A DNA stretch of 64,000 bases from Lentzea sp. NBRC 105346. GTDB taxonomy: Bacteria; Actinomycetota; Actinomycetes; Mycobacteriales; Pseudonocardiaceae. The stretch spans positions 167,246 through 231,245 of the forward strand of contig NZ_BSTQ01000019.1 of the NCBI RefSeq assembly GCF_030269605.1, in the 5' to 3' direction. How positions within the stretch are numbered: position 1 is the stretch's first letter; each line of letters opens with the position of its first letter. Made by a program: the position numbers and the translations under genes. Under the pieces are notes generated by a model, which saw only the letters and a program-made list of their open reading frames with translations, made no database searches and was not told the origin of the DNA. Below are positions 7,353 through 16,027 of the stretch, piece by piece.

Positions 7353-7949
7353 TCAGTTGTACTTGACCCGGTACCGCAGGTGGGTGACGTTCTTGCCCTC
7401 CACGACGGCCAGCGGGCCTTCGAGCGACACCGGAGACTTCCGCAGCTCCGAGAAGAACGGCGTTCCGCTGCCGAGCAGTACGGGCACCAGGTCGACGTAG
7501 ATCTCGTCGAGCAGCCCGGCGTCCAGGCACTGCCGGGCGATCGTGCCGCCGTTGACGCCGACGATGCGGTCGCCCGCGTGCGCCTTGGCCTGCGCGACGG
7601 CGGACTCGATGCCGTCGGTGACGAACGTGAAGTGCTCGGCGTTCTCCCAGCCGGAGGGCACCGAGTGCGTCACGACGAAGGTGTGCACGCCGAGCGTGTG
7701 CTGCCCGCCCCAGCCGGAGGTGAAGTCGAACAGGTGGCGGCCGCAGATCAGCGCGCCGGTCTGGCCGATGTAACCGCTGATCCAGGCGGCCGACTGCGGG
7801 GTCACCTTGAACGTCATCTCGGGGTTCGCGGTCGGGACTTCGACCTCGCCGTTCTCGTACCAGTTGAACAGCAGGTCGAAGCCCGACTCGCCGGGACCGG
7901 CGATGAACCCGTCCAGGGACATGGAAGCGCTCGTGAAAACTCGTGTCAT
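7353..7949 (-). CDS. Dihydrofolate reductase-family (RibD C-terminal domain) protein
   Basis: 198 aa. MTRVFTSASMSLDGFIAGPG and later RIVGVNGGTIARQCLDAGLLDE plus VPVLLGSGTPFF are typical of the stand-alone RibD-C/DHFR-like reductases common in actinobacteria. They probably use NADPH, but their substrates are mostly unknown. The start ATG at 7949-7947 lies inside a 13-bp inverted repeat, and no clear ribosome site precedes it. The family N-terminus supports this start over the internal ATG nine codons on. It is followed after 3 nt by the hydrolase gene. Confidence 0.88.
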   Translation of the reverse strand: MTRVFTSASMSLDGFIAGPGESGFDLLFNWYENGEVEVPTANPEMTFKVTPQSAAWISGYIGQTGALICGRHLFDFTSGWGGQHTLGVHTFVVTHSVPSGWENAEHFTFVTDGIESAVAQAKAHAGDRIVGVNGGTIARQCLDAGLLDEIYVDLVPVLLGSGTPFFSELRKSPVSLEGPLAVVEGKNVTHLRYRVKYN

Positions 7950-7980
7950 ACCCGTACGTCGATCGGGGACACGAGTTTTC
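7935..7980. terminator. 13-bp perfect inverted repeat overlapping a start codon
   Basis: GAAAACTCGTGTC (7935-7947) and GACACGAGTTTTC (7968-7980) pair perfectly around a 20-nt loop. Read on the minus strand, the hairpin follows the CNNM gene stop (7989) by 8 nt and ends in TTTTC, like a terminator. Its distal arm encodes residues 1-5 of the DHFR-like protein. It may terminate the CNNM operon or gate translation of the next gene. Confidence 0.55.
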
Positions 7981-7988
7981 GACAAGCC

Positions 7989-9023
7989 CTAGTCGAACCT
8001 GCGCACGTGCGTGCCGTCGCGGACGGTGCCCACGTACTCCTCGAGCAGGTCCTCCAGGGCGACGACGCCGCGCAGCTCACCGTCGGCGCTCACCGAGCGC
8101 GCCAGGTGTGACTGGGCGCGCCGCAGTGCTGCCAGGGCCTCGTCGAGGCGGGCGTCGACCGGAACCTCGGGCAGGCCGCGGATTCGGGTCCGCGGCACCG
8201 GGGTTTCCGGAGCCGAGCCGGCCAGGTCCAGCACGTCCTTCACGTGCAGGTAGCCGAGCAGGCTGCCGTTGGAGCGCACCGGGAAACGCGAGAACCCCGT
8301 GGACGCAACGACCTGCTCGATCTCGCCCACCGTGGGCGTCGCCGAGACGCAGGTCAGGCGGTCCAGCGGCACCAGCACGTCCGCCACCGTCCGCTCGGCC
8401 GACGACAGGGTCTGGGCCAGGCGGCGGTGTTCGGAGTCCTCGAGCAGACCCTCCGAACGGGACTGTCCTATCAGGAGTGCCAGTTCGTCCGGCGTGTACG
8501 CGGATTCCAGCTCCTCCACGGGTTCCACGCCGAACCGGCGCAGCACCCACGTGCCCGCATGCGTGAACAGCGACAGGATCGGCGAGATCACGCGGCTGAA
8601 CGCGTAGTGCACGGGCACCAGCCAGATCGCGGCCCGTTCGGGGCCGGCGATGGCCAGGTTCTTCGGCACCATCTCGCCGAGGATCGTGTGCATCGCGACG
8701 ACCAGCACCAGGGCCACGGAGAACGCGATGCCGTGGATCAGCGCGGTCGGCAGGCTCAGCGCCTCCAGCGGCGCCTCGATCAGGCCCGCGACGGCGGGTT
8801 CGGCGATCGCGCCGAGGCCCAGCGAGCACAGCGTGATGCCCAGCTGGGCGCCCGCGATGAGCAGCGGCAGCTGTTGCGACGCCTTGATCGCCGTGCGGGC
8901 GCGGCTGCTGCCTCGCAGGGCCAGAGCTTCCAGGCGGTCGCGGCGCGCGGTGATCACGGCGAACTCGGCGCCGACGAAGAAGGCGTTGCCCGCGAGCAAC
9001 AACAGGATCGCTAGCAGGCTCAT
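7989..9023 (-). CDS. CNNM/CorC-type (DUF21-CBS) membrane protein
   Basis: 344 aa. The N-terminal DUF21 domain spans about residues 1-170 with hydrophobic segments (MSLLAILLLLAGNAFFVGAEFAVI, an amphipathic helix LEALALRGSSRARTA, and LSLPTALIHGIAFSVALVLVVAM). Two CBS motifs follow (DVLVPLDRLTCVSATPTV and later ARLDEALAALRRAQSHLARSV). The family is linked to magnesium/cobalt efflux and was once called hemolysin-like. Its ATG overlaps the stop of the upstream paralogue (ATGA), so the two may form a heteromer. It lacks the C-terminal CorC_HlyC domain that its partner has. Confidence 0.87.
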   Translation of the reverse strand: MSLLAILLLLAGNAFFVGAEFAVITARRDRLEALALRGSSRARTAIKASQQLPLLIAGAQLGITLCSLGLGAIAEPAVAGLIEAPLEALSLPTALIHGIAFSVALVLVVAMHTILGEMVPKNLAIAGPERAAIWLVPVHYAFSRVISPILSLFTHAGTWVLRRFGVEPVEELESAYTPDELALLIGQSRSEGLLEDSEHRRLAQTLSSAERTVADVLVPLDRLTCVSATPTVGEIEQVVASTGFSRFPVRSNGSLLGYLHVKDVLDLAGSAPETPVPRTRIRGLPEVPVDARLDEALAALRRAQSHLARSVSADGELRGVVALEDLLEEYVGTVRDGTHVRRFD

Positions 9024-10345
9024 GACGCCACCGCCGTCTCGATGCGAGCGACGCGGAGCTCGGCGACGCGGTGTTTGTCCATCCGCATCACGGTGACGCG
9101 CCAGCCGTCCACGCGGATCTCGTCGCCCACGTCCGGGATGCGGCCCAGGCGCGCCAGCACGAGGCCGGCCAGCGTCTCGTAGTCACCGGGCGGCATGGGG
9201 AACCCGGTCGCCTCCAGCACCTCATCGTCGCGCAGCAGGCCGGACACCATCCAGCTGTCCTTGCCCAGCGGACGCACGGGTGGCGGCTCGCCGCGGTCGT
9301 GCTCGTCGCGCACGTCGCCGACGATCTCCTCGACCACGTCCTCCAGCGTGACCATGCCCGCGGTACCGCCGTACTCGTCGACGACGAGCGCGGTCTGCAG
9401 CCCGGACGCGCGCAGCCGGTCGAGCAGCGCGTCGCCCTCCAGCGTCTCCGGCACGGTCTGCACCGGTCGCGTCAGCGCGGACAACGGCGTGGACGCGCGC
9501 AACGCGGCGGGCACGCCGAACGCCTGCTTCACGTGCACCATGCCGCGCACCTCGTCGAGGTCGCCGTTGTGCACGGGGAACCGCGAGAAGCCCGTCTGCC
9601 GGGCCTTGTCGACCAGGTCGAGCACGGTCGCGTCGGCCCGCAGCGCCTCGACCCGCACGCGCGGCGTCATCAGCTCACCGGCCGTGCGGTCGCCGAACCG
9701 CAGTGAGCGGTCCAGCAGCGTCGCCGTGCCGGGGTCGAGGGTGCCGTGCTCGGCGCTGGTGCGGACGAGCGCGCCCAGCTCCTCGGGGGAGCGGGCGGAC
9801 GCGAGCTCCTCGACCGGTTCGACGCCGAAGCGGCGGACCAGCCAGTTCGCCGAGCCGTTCATCGCGGTGATCAGCCAACGGAAGATCGACGAGAACGCCG
9901 CCTGGAACCCGGCGACGGCGCGCGCGGTCTCCAGCGGCTTCGCGATCGCCAGGTTCTTCGGCACCAGCTCGCCGAAGATCATCGACAACGCCGTGGCGAT
10001 GGCCAGCGCCAACGCCAGGGACAGGCCGCGGGCGAACGACTCGGGCACGCCGATCGCGGTCAGGCCCGGCCGCAGCAGCTCCGCGATCGCGGGCTCGGCG
10101 ATGTAACCGGTGATCAGGGTGGTCAGCGTGATGGCGAGCTGCGCGCCGGACAGCTGGAACGACAGCGAGCGGTGCGCGCGTTCGATGGTCTTCGCCTTGT
10201 TGTCGCCGACCTCGGCGACGTGCTTCTCGACCGTGCTGCGCTCGAGCGCGGTCAGCGAGAACTCGGCGGCGACGGCGACGAAGGTGCCCGCGGTGAGGGC
10301 CACCACCGCCAACAGGCCGAGCACGCTCAACAGGACTCCGGTCAC
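9020..10345 (-). CDS. CNNM/CorC-type (DUF21-CBS-CorC_HlyC) membrane protein
   Basis: 441 aa. The DUF21 membrane domain (about 1-190) contains AEFSLTALERSTVEKHVAEVG. It is followed by a CBS pair (about 215-340; ELMTPRVRVEALRADATVLD, TALVVDEYGGTAGMVTLEDV) and a CorC_HlyC transporter-associated domain (about 350-435; SWMVSGLLRDDEVLEATGF). The layout is that of bacterial CNNM Mg2+ transporter-like proteins. It is the first gene of the tandem CNNM pair, overlapping the second by 4 nt. A GTG start at 10345 is used. Confidence 0.88.
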   Translation of the reverse strand: MTGVLLSVLGLLAVVALTAGTFVAVAAEFSLTALERSTVEKHVAEVGDNKAKTIERAHRSLSFQLSGAQLAITLTTLITGYIAEPAIAELLRPGLTAIGVPESFARGLSLALALAIATALSMIFGELVPKNLAIAKPLETARAVAGFQAAFSSIFRWLITAMNGSANWLVRRFGVEPVEELASARSPEELGALVRTSAEHGTLDPGTATLLDRSLRFGDRTAGELMTPRVRVEALRADATVLDLVDKARQTGFSRFPVHNGDLDEVRGMVHVKQAFGVPAALRASTPLSALTRPVQTVPETLEGDALLDRLRASGLQTALVVDEYGGTAGMVTLEDVVEEIVGDVRDEHDRGEPPPVRPLGKDSWMVSGLLRDDEVLEATGFPMPPGDYETLAGLVLARLGRIPDVGDEIRVDGWRVTVMRMDKHRVAELRVARIETAVAS

Positions 10346-10454
10346 CGGCCTGCTCCATCAGCAAGGGGGACCGGATTGGTATGCCAGCCGGGGCCAGTAC
10401 CCACGGGGACGGCTCAACTCCTCAAGAACTTCAGCTACACGGTCGCCGTGAATT
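10346..10454. other. Intergenic gap, no gene or clear terminator seen
   Basis: This gap separates the LacI gene stop from the CNNM operon start on the same strand and should contain the CNNM promoter. I see no strong hairpin and no confident -35/-10 pair. Confidence 0.4.
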
Positions 10455-11483
10455 CTAGTTGCTCTGCGTGCTCGCTCTCAGCACTACTTCACCAGCCACT
10501 CGTACGGTGCGGGGAACGTCACTCCCGCCGTCCAGCACGAGCCGCGCCGCCTGCTCGCCCATCTCCTCGAGAGGCAGCCGCACGGTGCTCAGCGCGGGCA
10601 CCGTGTCACGCAGCGTGGGGATGTCGTCGAACCCCGCGATGGAGATGTCCTCGGGTACCCGTACGCCGCGCTCGCGCAACGCGGCCATCGCACCCATCGC
10701 CATCACGTCGTTCACGGCGAACACGCAGGTCGCCTTGGTCTTCTTGGCGAGCAGCTCGAGCGCCGCGTCGTAGCCGCCGTCCCTGGTGAACGCGCCGTCG
10801 ATCACGGTCGGTGCGGCCAGGCCGGCGTCCGCGAGCCCGGCCTTGAACCCGGCCAGCCGGTCGCGCGTCACGACGAGGTCGGCCGGTCCGGCGAGCACCG
10901 CGAACCTCTTGTGACCGAGCGCGGCCAGCTCCCTGGCCAGCGCGCGGGCACCCGCCCGGTTGCCCGGAACGACCGTGTCGGTCCCCAGCTTGGCCTGAGA
11001 CACGCACGCGATGCGGCCGCCGAGCGAGGTGAACGCCTCGATCTCGGAGGCGAGCCGCGCCTGCGCCTTGCGGTCCGTCGTGCGGCTGCCCGCCAGCACG
11101 ACCGCGCGGGCCCGGTGCGCGCGCAACGTCGACAGCAGCTCGGCCTCGCGGCCCGGCGTGCGGCCGGTCGTGCCGAGCACGACGACGAGGCCCGCGGCCT
11201 CGGCCACCTTGGTGACTCCGGCGGCGATCGACGAGAAGTACGGGTCGGTGATGTCGTGCACGACGAGTCCGACCAGTGAGCTCGAGTTACGGGCCAGTGC
11301 CTGCGCCGACGCGTTGGCGACGTAGCCGAGCACCTCCGCGGTCATGAGCACGCGGTCACGCAGCTCGTCGCTCACCTGCCGGGTGCTGCCGTTGAGCACG
11401 CGGGAGGCCGTCGCCAGCGACACACCCGCCTGCCTGGCCACCTCGGCGAGGGTCACCTGTCGCGCGGACACGACCACCTCCAT
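10455..11483 (-). CDS. LacI-family transcriptional repressor
   Basis: 342 aa. The N-terminal HTH is VTLAEVARQAGVSLATASRVLNG with hinge helix VANASAQALARN (about residues 10-65). The periplasmic-binding-protein-like effector domain follows, with LVGLVVHDITDPYFSSIAAGV and VFAVNDVMAMGAMAALRERGVRVPEDISIAGFDD. It is divergent from the Gfo/Idh-DUF993-isomerase-Tct operon, with a perfect 14-bp palindrome in the shared gap, so it most likely represses that operon until a sugar-derived inducer binds. Confidence 0.92.
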   Translation of the reverse strand: MEVVVSARQVTLAEVARQAGVSLATASRVLNGSTRQVSDELRDRVLMTAEVLGYVANASAQALARNSSSLVGLVVHDITDPYFSSIAAGVTKVAEAAGLVVVLGTTGRTPGREAELLSTLRAHRARAVVLAGSRTTDRKAQARLASEIEAFTSLGGRIACVSQAKLGTDTVVPGNRAGARALARELAALGHKRFAVLAGPADLVVTRDRLAGFKAGLADAGLAAPTVIDGAFTRDGGYDAALELLAKKTKATCVFAVNDVMAMGAMAALRERGVRVPEDISIAGFDDIPTLRDTVPALSTVRLPLEEMGEQAARLVLDGGSDVPRTVRVAGEVVLRASTQSN

Positions 11484-11551
11484 CTCAGTTGGTGCACGGA
11501 GGGTAACTCGCGCAGTGGTTGACGTCCGTGAAGAACCACCCGTAGCGTGGC

Positions 11552-11565
11552 GGAAAGCGCTTTCC
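11552..11565. promoter_or_regulatory. LacI-type operator palindrome
   Basis: GGAAAGCGCTTTCC is a perfect 14-bp palindrome with the central CG typical of LacI/GalR operators. It lies 20 nt before the Gfo/Idh start codon and about 70 nt upstream of the divergent LacI gene. It is well placed to block the catabolic operon promoter and possibly to autoregulate. Confidence 0.78.
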
Positions 11566-11584
11566 AGCCCAGCGGGAGGATCGC

Positions 11585-12727
11585 ATGGCAGTGCGGACCG
11601 TCGGTGTCGCCGTCAACGGGGTCACCGGCCGGATGGGGTACCGCCAGCACCTGGTGCGGTCCCTGCTTCCGTTGCGCGAGCACGGACTCCGGCTCCCGGA
11701 CGACACCGTGCTGAAGGTCGAGCCGCTGCTCGTCGGCCGCAACGCCGGAAAGCTCAAGGAGATCGCCCAACGGCACGACCTGCCGCGCTGGACCACGGAC
11801 CTGGACGCCGCCCTGGCCGATCCCGACATCGATGTCTACTTCGACTCGCAAGTCACGTCACGGCACGTGGAAGCGATCTCCGCCGCCATCGCCGCGGGCA
11901 AGCACGTCTACACCGAGAAGCCGGTTTCGGAGACCGTCGAGGAGGCTCTGCGGTTGGCTTCGCTGGCGGACGCGGCCGGTGTGCGGCACGGCGTCGTCGC
12001 CGACAAGCTGTACCTGCCGGGCATCCGCAAGCTGCGCCGGTTGATCGACGGCGGATTCTTCGGCCGAATCCTGTCGGTGCGCGGCGAGTTCGGCTACTGG
12101 GTCTTCGAGGGTGACTGGCAGGCGGCGCAGCGGCCGTCGTGGAACTACCGGGCGGAGGACGGCGGCGGGATCGTCGCCGACATGTTCTGCCACTGGAGTT
12201 ACTTGCTCGAAGAGCTGTTCGGTTCGGTGGAAGCCGTGACCGCGCGGGCCGTCACGCACATTCCACAGCGGTGGGACGAGAACGGTGTCGCTTACGACGC
12301 GACCGCGGACGACGCCGCGTACGCGATCTTCGAACTCGCCGGCGGGGTGATCGCCCAGGTCAACTCCTCGTGGTGCGTGCGGGTGCACCGCGACGAACTG
12401 GTCGAGTTCCAGGTGGACGGTACCGAGGGGAGTGCGGTCGCGGGGCTGCGCGAATGCGTCGTGCAGCCCCGCGCCGTCACGCCGCGGCCGGTCTGGAATC
12501 CCGATGTTCCCGCCGATGCGGACTTCCGCTCGCAGTGGCAGACCGTGCCGGACAACGACGAGTTCGGGAACGGGTTCAAGGTGCAGTGGGAGGAATTCCT
12601 GCGGCACGTTTATGCCGGGGCGCCGTTCCCGCACGACTTCCGCGCGGGTGCCCGAGGGGTGCAGCTGGCGGCGTGCGGGTTGCGGTCTTCGGCGGAGGGG
12701 CGGCGGGTCGAGGTGCCTCGTGTCTAG
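11585..12727 (+). CDS. Gfo/Idh/MocA-family NAD(P)-dependent oxidoreductase
   Basis: 380 aa. An N-terminal Rossmann segment (VGVAVNGVTGRMGYRQHLV) is followed by the signature GKHVYTEKPVSE with Lys112 of the EKP motif, and a C-terminal substrate domain (HWSYLLEELFGSVEAVTARAV). These enzymes oxidise sugars, inositols or sugar acids. It is preceded by GGGAGG and by the LacI operator. As first gene of the operon it probably performs the first oxidation of the imported substrate, which cannot be named. Confidence 0.88.
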   Translation: MAVRTVGVAVNGVTGRMGYRQHLVRSLLPLREHGLRLPDDTVLKVEPLLVGRNAGKLKEIAQRHDLPRWTTDLDAALADPDIDVYFDSQVTSRHVEAISAAIAAGKHVYTEKPVSETVEEALRLASLADAAGVRHGVVADKLYLPGIRKLRRLIDGGFFGRILSVRGEFGYWVFEGDWQAAQRPSWNYRAEDGGGIVADMFCHWSYLLEELFGSVEAVTARAVTHIPQRWDENGVAYDATADDAAYAIFELAGGVIAQVNSSWCVRVHRDELVEFQVDGTEGSAVAGLRECVVQPRAVTPRPVWNPDVPADADFRSQWQTVPDNDEFGNGFKVQWEEFLRHVYAGAPFPHDFRAGARGVQLAACGLRSSAEGRRVEVPRV

Positions 12728-13736
12728 GGAGGTCTTCGCCGCCGCGCACGTCGTCGCCGCCGACGAGAAGACGGTCGACTGGGACGCGACCCTGAGGTTC
12801 CGCCACCACCTGTGGGACCTCGGCCTCGGCGTCGCGGAAGCGATGGACACTGCGCAGCGCGGCATGGGCCTCGACTGGCCCACCGCCGCCGAGCTGATCA
12901 AGCGCAGCGCCGCCGAGGCGACCGGCCGGATCTGCGCCGGCGTCGGTACCGACCACCTGCGCGGCGAGGTCACGCTCACCGACGTCATCACGGCCTACGA
13001 ACAGCAGCTCGACGTGGTCCAGGGCGCGGGCGCGCAGCCGGTGCTGATGTGCAGCAGACAACTTGCCGCCACCGCGAAGAGCCCCGAGGACTACGCCAAC
13101 GTCTACGGCAGGCTGCTCCGAACAACTGACCAGCCCGTGATCTTGCACTGGCTCGGCCCGGCGTTCGACCCGGCGCTCAAGGGCTATTGGGGCGACGAGA
13201 ACACCGAAGCGGCCACGGACAACTTCCTCGAGATCATCAAGGCCAACTCCGCCAAGATCGACGGCGTCAAGGTCTCGCTGCTCGACGCCGGCCACGAGAT
13301 CGGGTTGCGCCGAAAGCTCCCGCCAGGAGTCCGCTGCTACACCGGCGACGACTTCAACTACCCGGAACTGATCGAGGGCGACGAGCACGGGTACAGCGAC
13401 GCGCTGCTCGGCATCTTCGACCCGATCGCGCCGGTCGCGGCCCAGGCGATCAAGGAACTGGACGACAACCCAGCGGAGTTCCGGCGGATCATCGACCCCA
13501 CGGTTCCGTTGTCGCGGCATCTGTTCAGCGCGCCGACGTACTACTACAAGACGGGCGTCGTCTTCCTCGCCTGGCTGGCCGGGCACCAGGACCACTTCGT
13601 CCTGCTCGACGGGCTGCAGACCGCGCGCACCGTCGGCCACCTCGCCGAGGCCAAGCGGCTGGCCGAACTGGCGGGTGTCATCGACCCCGACGAAGCCGAC
13701 CGGCGGTGGAGCCAGTGGCTGGCCGACTCTCACTGA
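12720..13736 (+). CDS. DUF993 family (dihydrodipicolinate synthase-like aldolase) protein
   Basis: 338 aa, with a GTG start at 12720 overlapping the Gfo/Idh stop by 8 nt, preceded by GAGGTG. VLMCSRQLAATAKSPEDYANVYGRLLRTTDQPVILHWLG and VKVSLLDAGHEIGLRRKLP match the DUF993 group of class I aldolase-like TIM barrels. In catabolic operons these usually accompany Gfo/Idh enzymes and sugar isomerases. The Lys in KVSLLD could be the Schiff-base residue, by analogy. The substrate is unknown; retro-aldol cleavage of an oxidised sugar derivative is a reasonable inference. Confidence 0.82.
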   Translation: MSREVFAAAHVVAADEKTVDWDATLRFRHHLWDLGLGVAEAMDTAQRGMGLDWPTAAELIKRSAAEATGRICAGVGTDHLRGEVTLTDVITAYEQQLDVVQGAGAQPVLMCSRQLAATAKSPEDYANVYGRLLRTTDQPVILHWLGPAFDPALKGYWGDENTEAATDNFLEIIKANSAKIDGVKVSLLDAGHEIGLRRKLPPGVRCYTGDDFNYPELIEGDEHGYSDALLGIFDPIAPVAAQAIKELDDNPAEFRRIIDPTVPLSRHLFSAPTYYYKTGVVFLAWLAGHQDHFVLLDGLQTARTVGHLAEAKRLAELAGVIDPDEADRRWSQWLADSH

Positions 13737-14518
13737 ACCAGGCGACGATCAAGCGCGCGACCGTCAAACAGGCTGTTGATGGGTGCGCGAAGCACGGCGT
13801 GCCGTCGATCGGGCTGTGGCGCGAACCGGTCGCCGACGCCGGAATCGAACAGACCAGGAAGCTCGTCCGGCAAGCCGGGCTGCGCGTGTCCTCGTTGTGC
13901 CGCGGCGGGTTCCTCACCGACCCGGACAACAAGAACGCGATCGACGACAACAAGAGGGCCATCGACGAGGCGCACACGCTGGGTACCGACACGCTGGTGA
14001 TGGTGGTCGGCGGCGTGCCCGACCGGGACCTGATCGGCGCACGGCAACGGGTCCAGGACGGCATCGAGGTGCTGACGCCGTACGCCCAGGAAGCCGGCGT
14101 CATCCTGGCGCTCGAACCGATGCACCCGATCTTCTGCGCCGACCGCGGCGTGCTCTCGACGTTGAAGCAGGCGCTGGACTGGGCGGAGCGCTTCGACGCG
14201 GGCGTGGTCGTCGACGCGGTGCACGTCTGGTGGGACCCGGAGCTCGACGCGCAGATCGAACGGGCGGGCCGGCGGATCGCGAGCTACCAGGTGTGCGACT
14301 GGCTGAACCCGTTGCCGCCCGACGTGTTGCTCGGCCGCGCGCTGCCCGGTGACGGGAACATCGACCTCGACCGGCTGACCAGGCACGTCGCGAAAACCGG
14401 CTACAGCAAGGACGTGGAGGTCGAGATCTTCAACGCCGACCTGTGGGCGGCGGATCCGGACGAGGTGATCGCAGAGGTGGTCCGCCGGTACCACGCCTTT
14501 GTGGAACCGGCTTTGTAG
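13715..14518 (+). CDS. Sugar phosphate isomerase/epimerase (xylose isomerase-like TIM barrel)
   Basis: 267 aa. LSLNQATIKRATVKQAVDGCAKHGVPSIGLWRE and GVILALEPMHP, FDAGVVVDAVHVWWDP and EVEIFNADLW supply the Glu/Asp/His metal ligands of the AP-endonuclease-2/IolE-like fold. The start is uncertain: GTG at 13715 is taken, overlapping the DUF993 gene by 22 nt; GTG at 13706 is an alternative. It is the third enzyme of the LacI-controlled operon and probably isomerises or epimerises an inosose- or ketose-like intermediate. Confidence 0.84.
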   Translation: MAGRLSLNQATIKRATVKQAVDGCAKHGVPSIGLWREPVADAGIEQTRKLVRQAGLRVSSLCRGGFLTDPDNKNAIDDNKRAIDEAHTLGTDTLVMVVGGVPDRDLIGARQRVQDGIEVLTPYAQEAGVILALEPMHPIFCADRGVLSTLKQALDWAERFDAGVVVDAVHVWWDPELDAQIERAGRRIASYQVCDWLNPLPPDVLLGRALPGDGNIDLDRLTRHVAKTGYSKDVEVEIFNADLWAADPDEVIAEVVRRYHAFVEPAL

Positions 14519-14605
14519 AACCAGCAGCGCCGAAGCCGATCGTCGACGGCGGCGACGATCGACCCCGGCGTTGGTATGTATTAGACGAGATGGAGGGCAG
14601 ATCGG

Positions 14606-15607
14606 TTGCAGTCTTCAGCCCACCTTCAGGTACCGGTTCACCCGAACGGCCGAATCCTGTCTGTTCTGATACTTCTTCTGGTCGCGGCCTGTGGTGGTGT
14701 AAAAGGCGGTAGCAACGCCGACTATCCGAACCGCGCTGTCCAGTTCACCGTGCCGTTCCCACCGGGCGGCAGCACGGACCTCGTCGGGCGGGCCATCGCG
14801 AAGGCGGTGGAGCAGCCGCTGAAGCAGTCCGTGCCGGTCGCCAACAAGCCCGGCGCGAACGGCGCGGTCGGCGGCAAGGAGGTTCTCGCGTCCGCGCCGG
14901 ACGGCTACAACATCGGGTTGCTCGTGCAGTCGCTGTTCGCGATCACCCCGTTGGCCGTCAAGGACGAGACGGCGATCCAGCTCGACCGGCTGACCATCGT
15001 CGCGACGCTGACCACCGAGGACTACGTGCTCGTCGTCAACGCCAACTCGCCGCACAAGACGCTCGAGGACCTGCTGAAGGCGCCCAAGGTCAGCTACGGC
15101 ACGACCGGCGTCGGTACCGGGGCACAGCTGTCGCAGGCGTTGCTGTTCAAGAGCGCCGGAGCCAACGCGGTCGACGTGCCGTTCGACGGCGGCGCCCCGG
15201 CGGTGACCGCAGTGCTCGGCGAGCAGGTCGACGCGATCTCCGCCGCGCCCTCGGAGATCATGCAGCACGTCAAGGCGGGCAAGCTGCGGCCGCTCGCGAC
15301 GTTCTCCACCAAGCGCAGCGCGTACCTGCCGGACGTGCCGACGGCCCAGGAGAAGGGCCACGACGTCGTGGTCGACCAGCGGCGGTTCGTCGTCGCGCCG
15401 CAGGGGCTGCCGGACAACGTGCGGAAGAAGCTCGCCGACGCGTTCGCCGAAGCGCGCAAGGACGCCGGTTACGACAAGTTCCTCAAGGATGCCTACGCCG
15501 AACGGTGGGAGGTCTCCGGTGACGAGGCCCGGCAGCACATGAAGGACGCCGGTGCCCGTTATGCGGCGAAGGTCCAGGAGCTCGGCATCAGTCTCGGCAA
15601 AAAATGA
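14606..15607 (+). CDS. tctC: Tripartite tricarboxylate transporter substrate-binding lipoprotein (TctC/Bug)
   Basis: 333 aa from a TTG start 9 nt after GGAGG. The leader RILSVLILLLVAACGG has a lipobox (VAAC), so the protein is likely a membrane-anchored lipoprotein. YPNRAVQFTVPFPPGGSTDLVGRAIAKAVE and KPGANGAVGGKEVLASAPDGYNIG are Bug/TctC signatures. It delivers substrate to TctAB. Bug proteins bind carboxylated ligands, so the operon's substrate is probably a sugar acid or other organic acid (inference). It overlaps tctB by 4 nt. Confidence 0.9.
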   Translation: MQSSAHLQVPVHPNGRILSVLILLLVAACGGVKGGSNADYPNRAVQFTVPFPPGGSTDLVGRAIAKAVEQPLKQSVPVANKPGANGAVGGKEVLASAPDGYNIGLLVQSLFAITPLAVKDETAIQLDRLTIVATLTTEDYVLVVNANSPHKTLEDLLKAPKVSYGTTGVGTGAQLSQALLFKSAGANAVDVPFDGGAPAVTAVLGEQVDAISAAPSEIMQHVKAGKLRPLATFSTKRSAYLPDVPTAQEKGHDVVVDQRRFVVAPQGLPDNVRKKLADAFAEARKDAGYDKFLKDAYAERWEVSGDEARQHMKDAGARYAAKVQELGISLGKK

Positions 15608-16026
15608 CGCGGCTCGCCGGGGTTCTGCCCGCGCTGCTCGGGCTGCTCGCCGCGTGGGGCGCGATCGCGCTCGGGCTGGGGTCGGTCACCGACCCCGGTC
15701 CGGGGCTGTGGCCGTTTGTGACGGCGGTTCTGCTGCTGGGCACCGGCATTGCCATCGCGGTCCGGCCGCCGGACGACACGGAGCCGTTCTGCCGCGGCAC
15801 GGCCGGCGTGCTGCTCGCGGTGGCCGGTCTCGGGGGATACGCGGCGGTGATCGAGCACGTCGGGTTCGAGATCCCGACCGTGGTGCTGCTGGCGGTGTGG
15901 CTGCGGTTCCTCGGTGCCGAGTCGTGGGTCGTGACGGTGGTCGTCGCGCTGCTGGCAACTACCGCGGCGCACCTGTTGTTCATCGCCGGGCTCGGTGTCC
16001 CGCTGCCACACCTGTTCGGGGCCTGA
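15604..16026 (+). CDS. tctB: Tripartite tricarboxylate transporter small membrane subunit TctB
   Basis: 140 aa with four hydrophobic segments: about residues 4-24, 38-54, 66-86 and 95-125 (the last probably two close helices). The short length, high hydrophobicity and place between tctC and tctA identify TctB. It forms the inner-membrane translocator with TctA. The ATG overlaps the tctC stop (ATGA), and the tctA GTG begins one base after its own stop. Confidence 0.88.
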   Translation: MTRLAGVLPALLGLLAAWGAIALGLGSVTDPGPGLWPFVTAVLLLGTGIAIAVRPPDDTEPFCRGTAGVLLAVAGLGGYAAVIEHVGFEIPTVVLLAVWLRFLGAESWVVTVVVALLATTAAHLLFIAGLGVPLPHLFGA

Positions 16027-16027
16027 C

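Noticed and set aside
14443..14712. ORF starting MEGRSVAVFSPPSG before tctC
   Set aside because: It is out of frame with tctC, overlaps its signal peptide and shows no domain; the lipobox frame is better supported.
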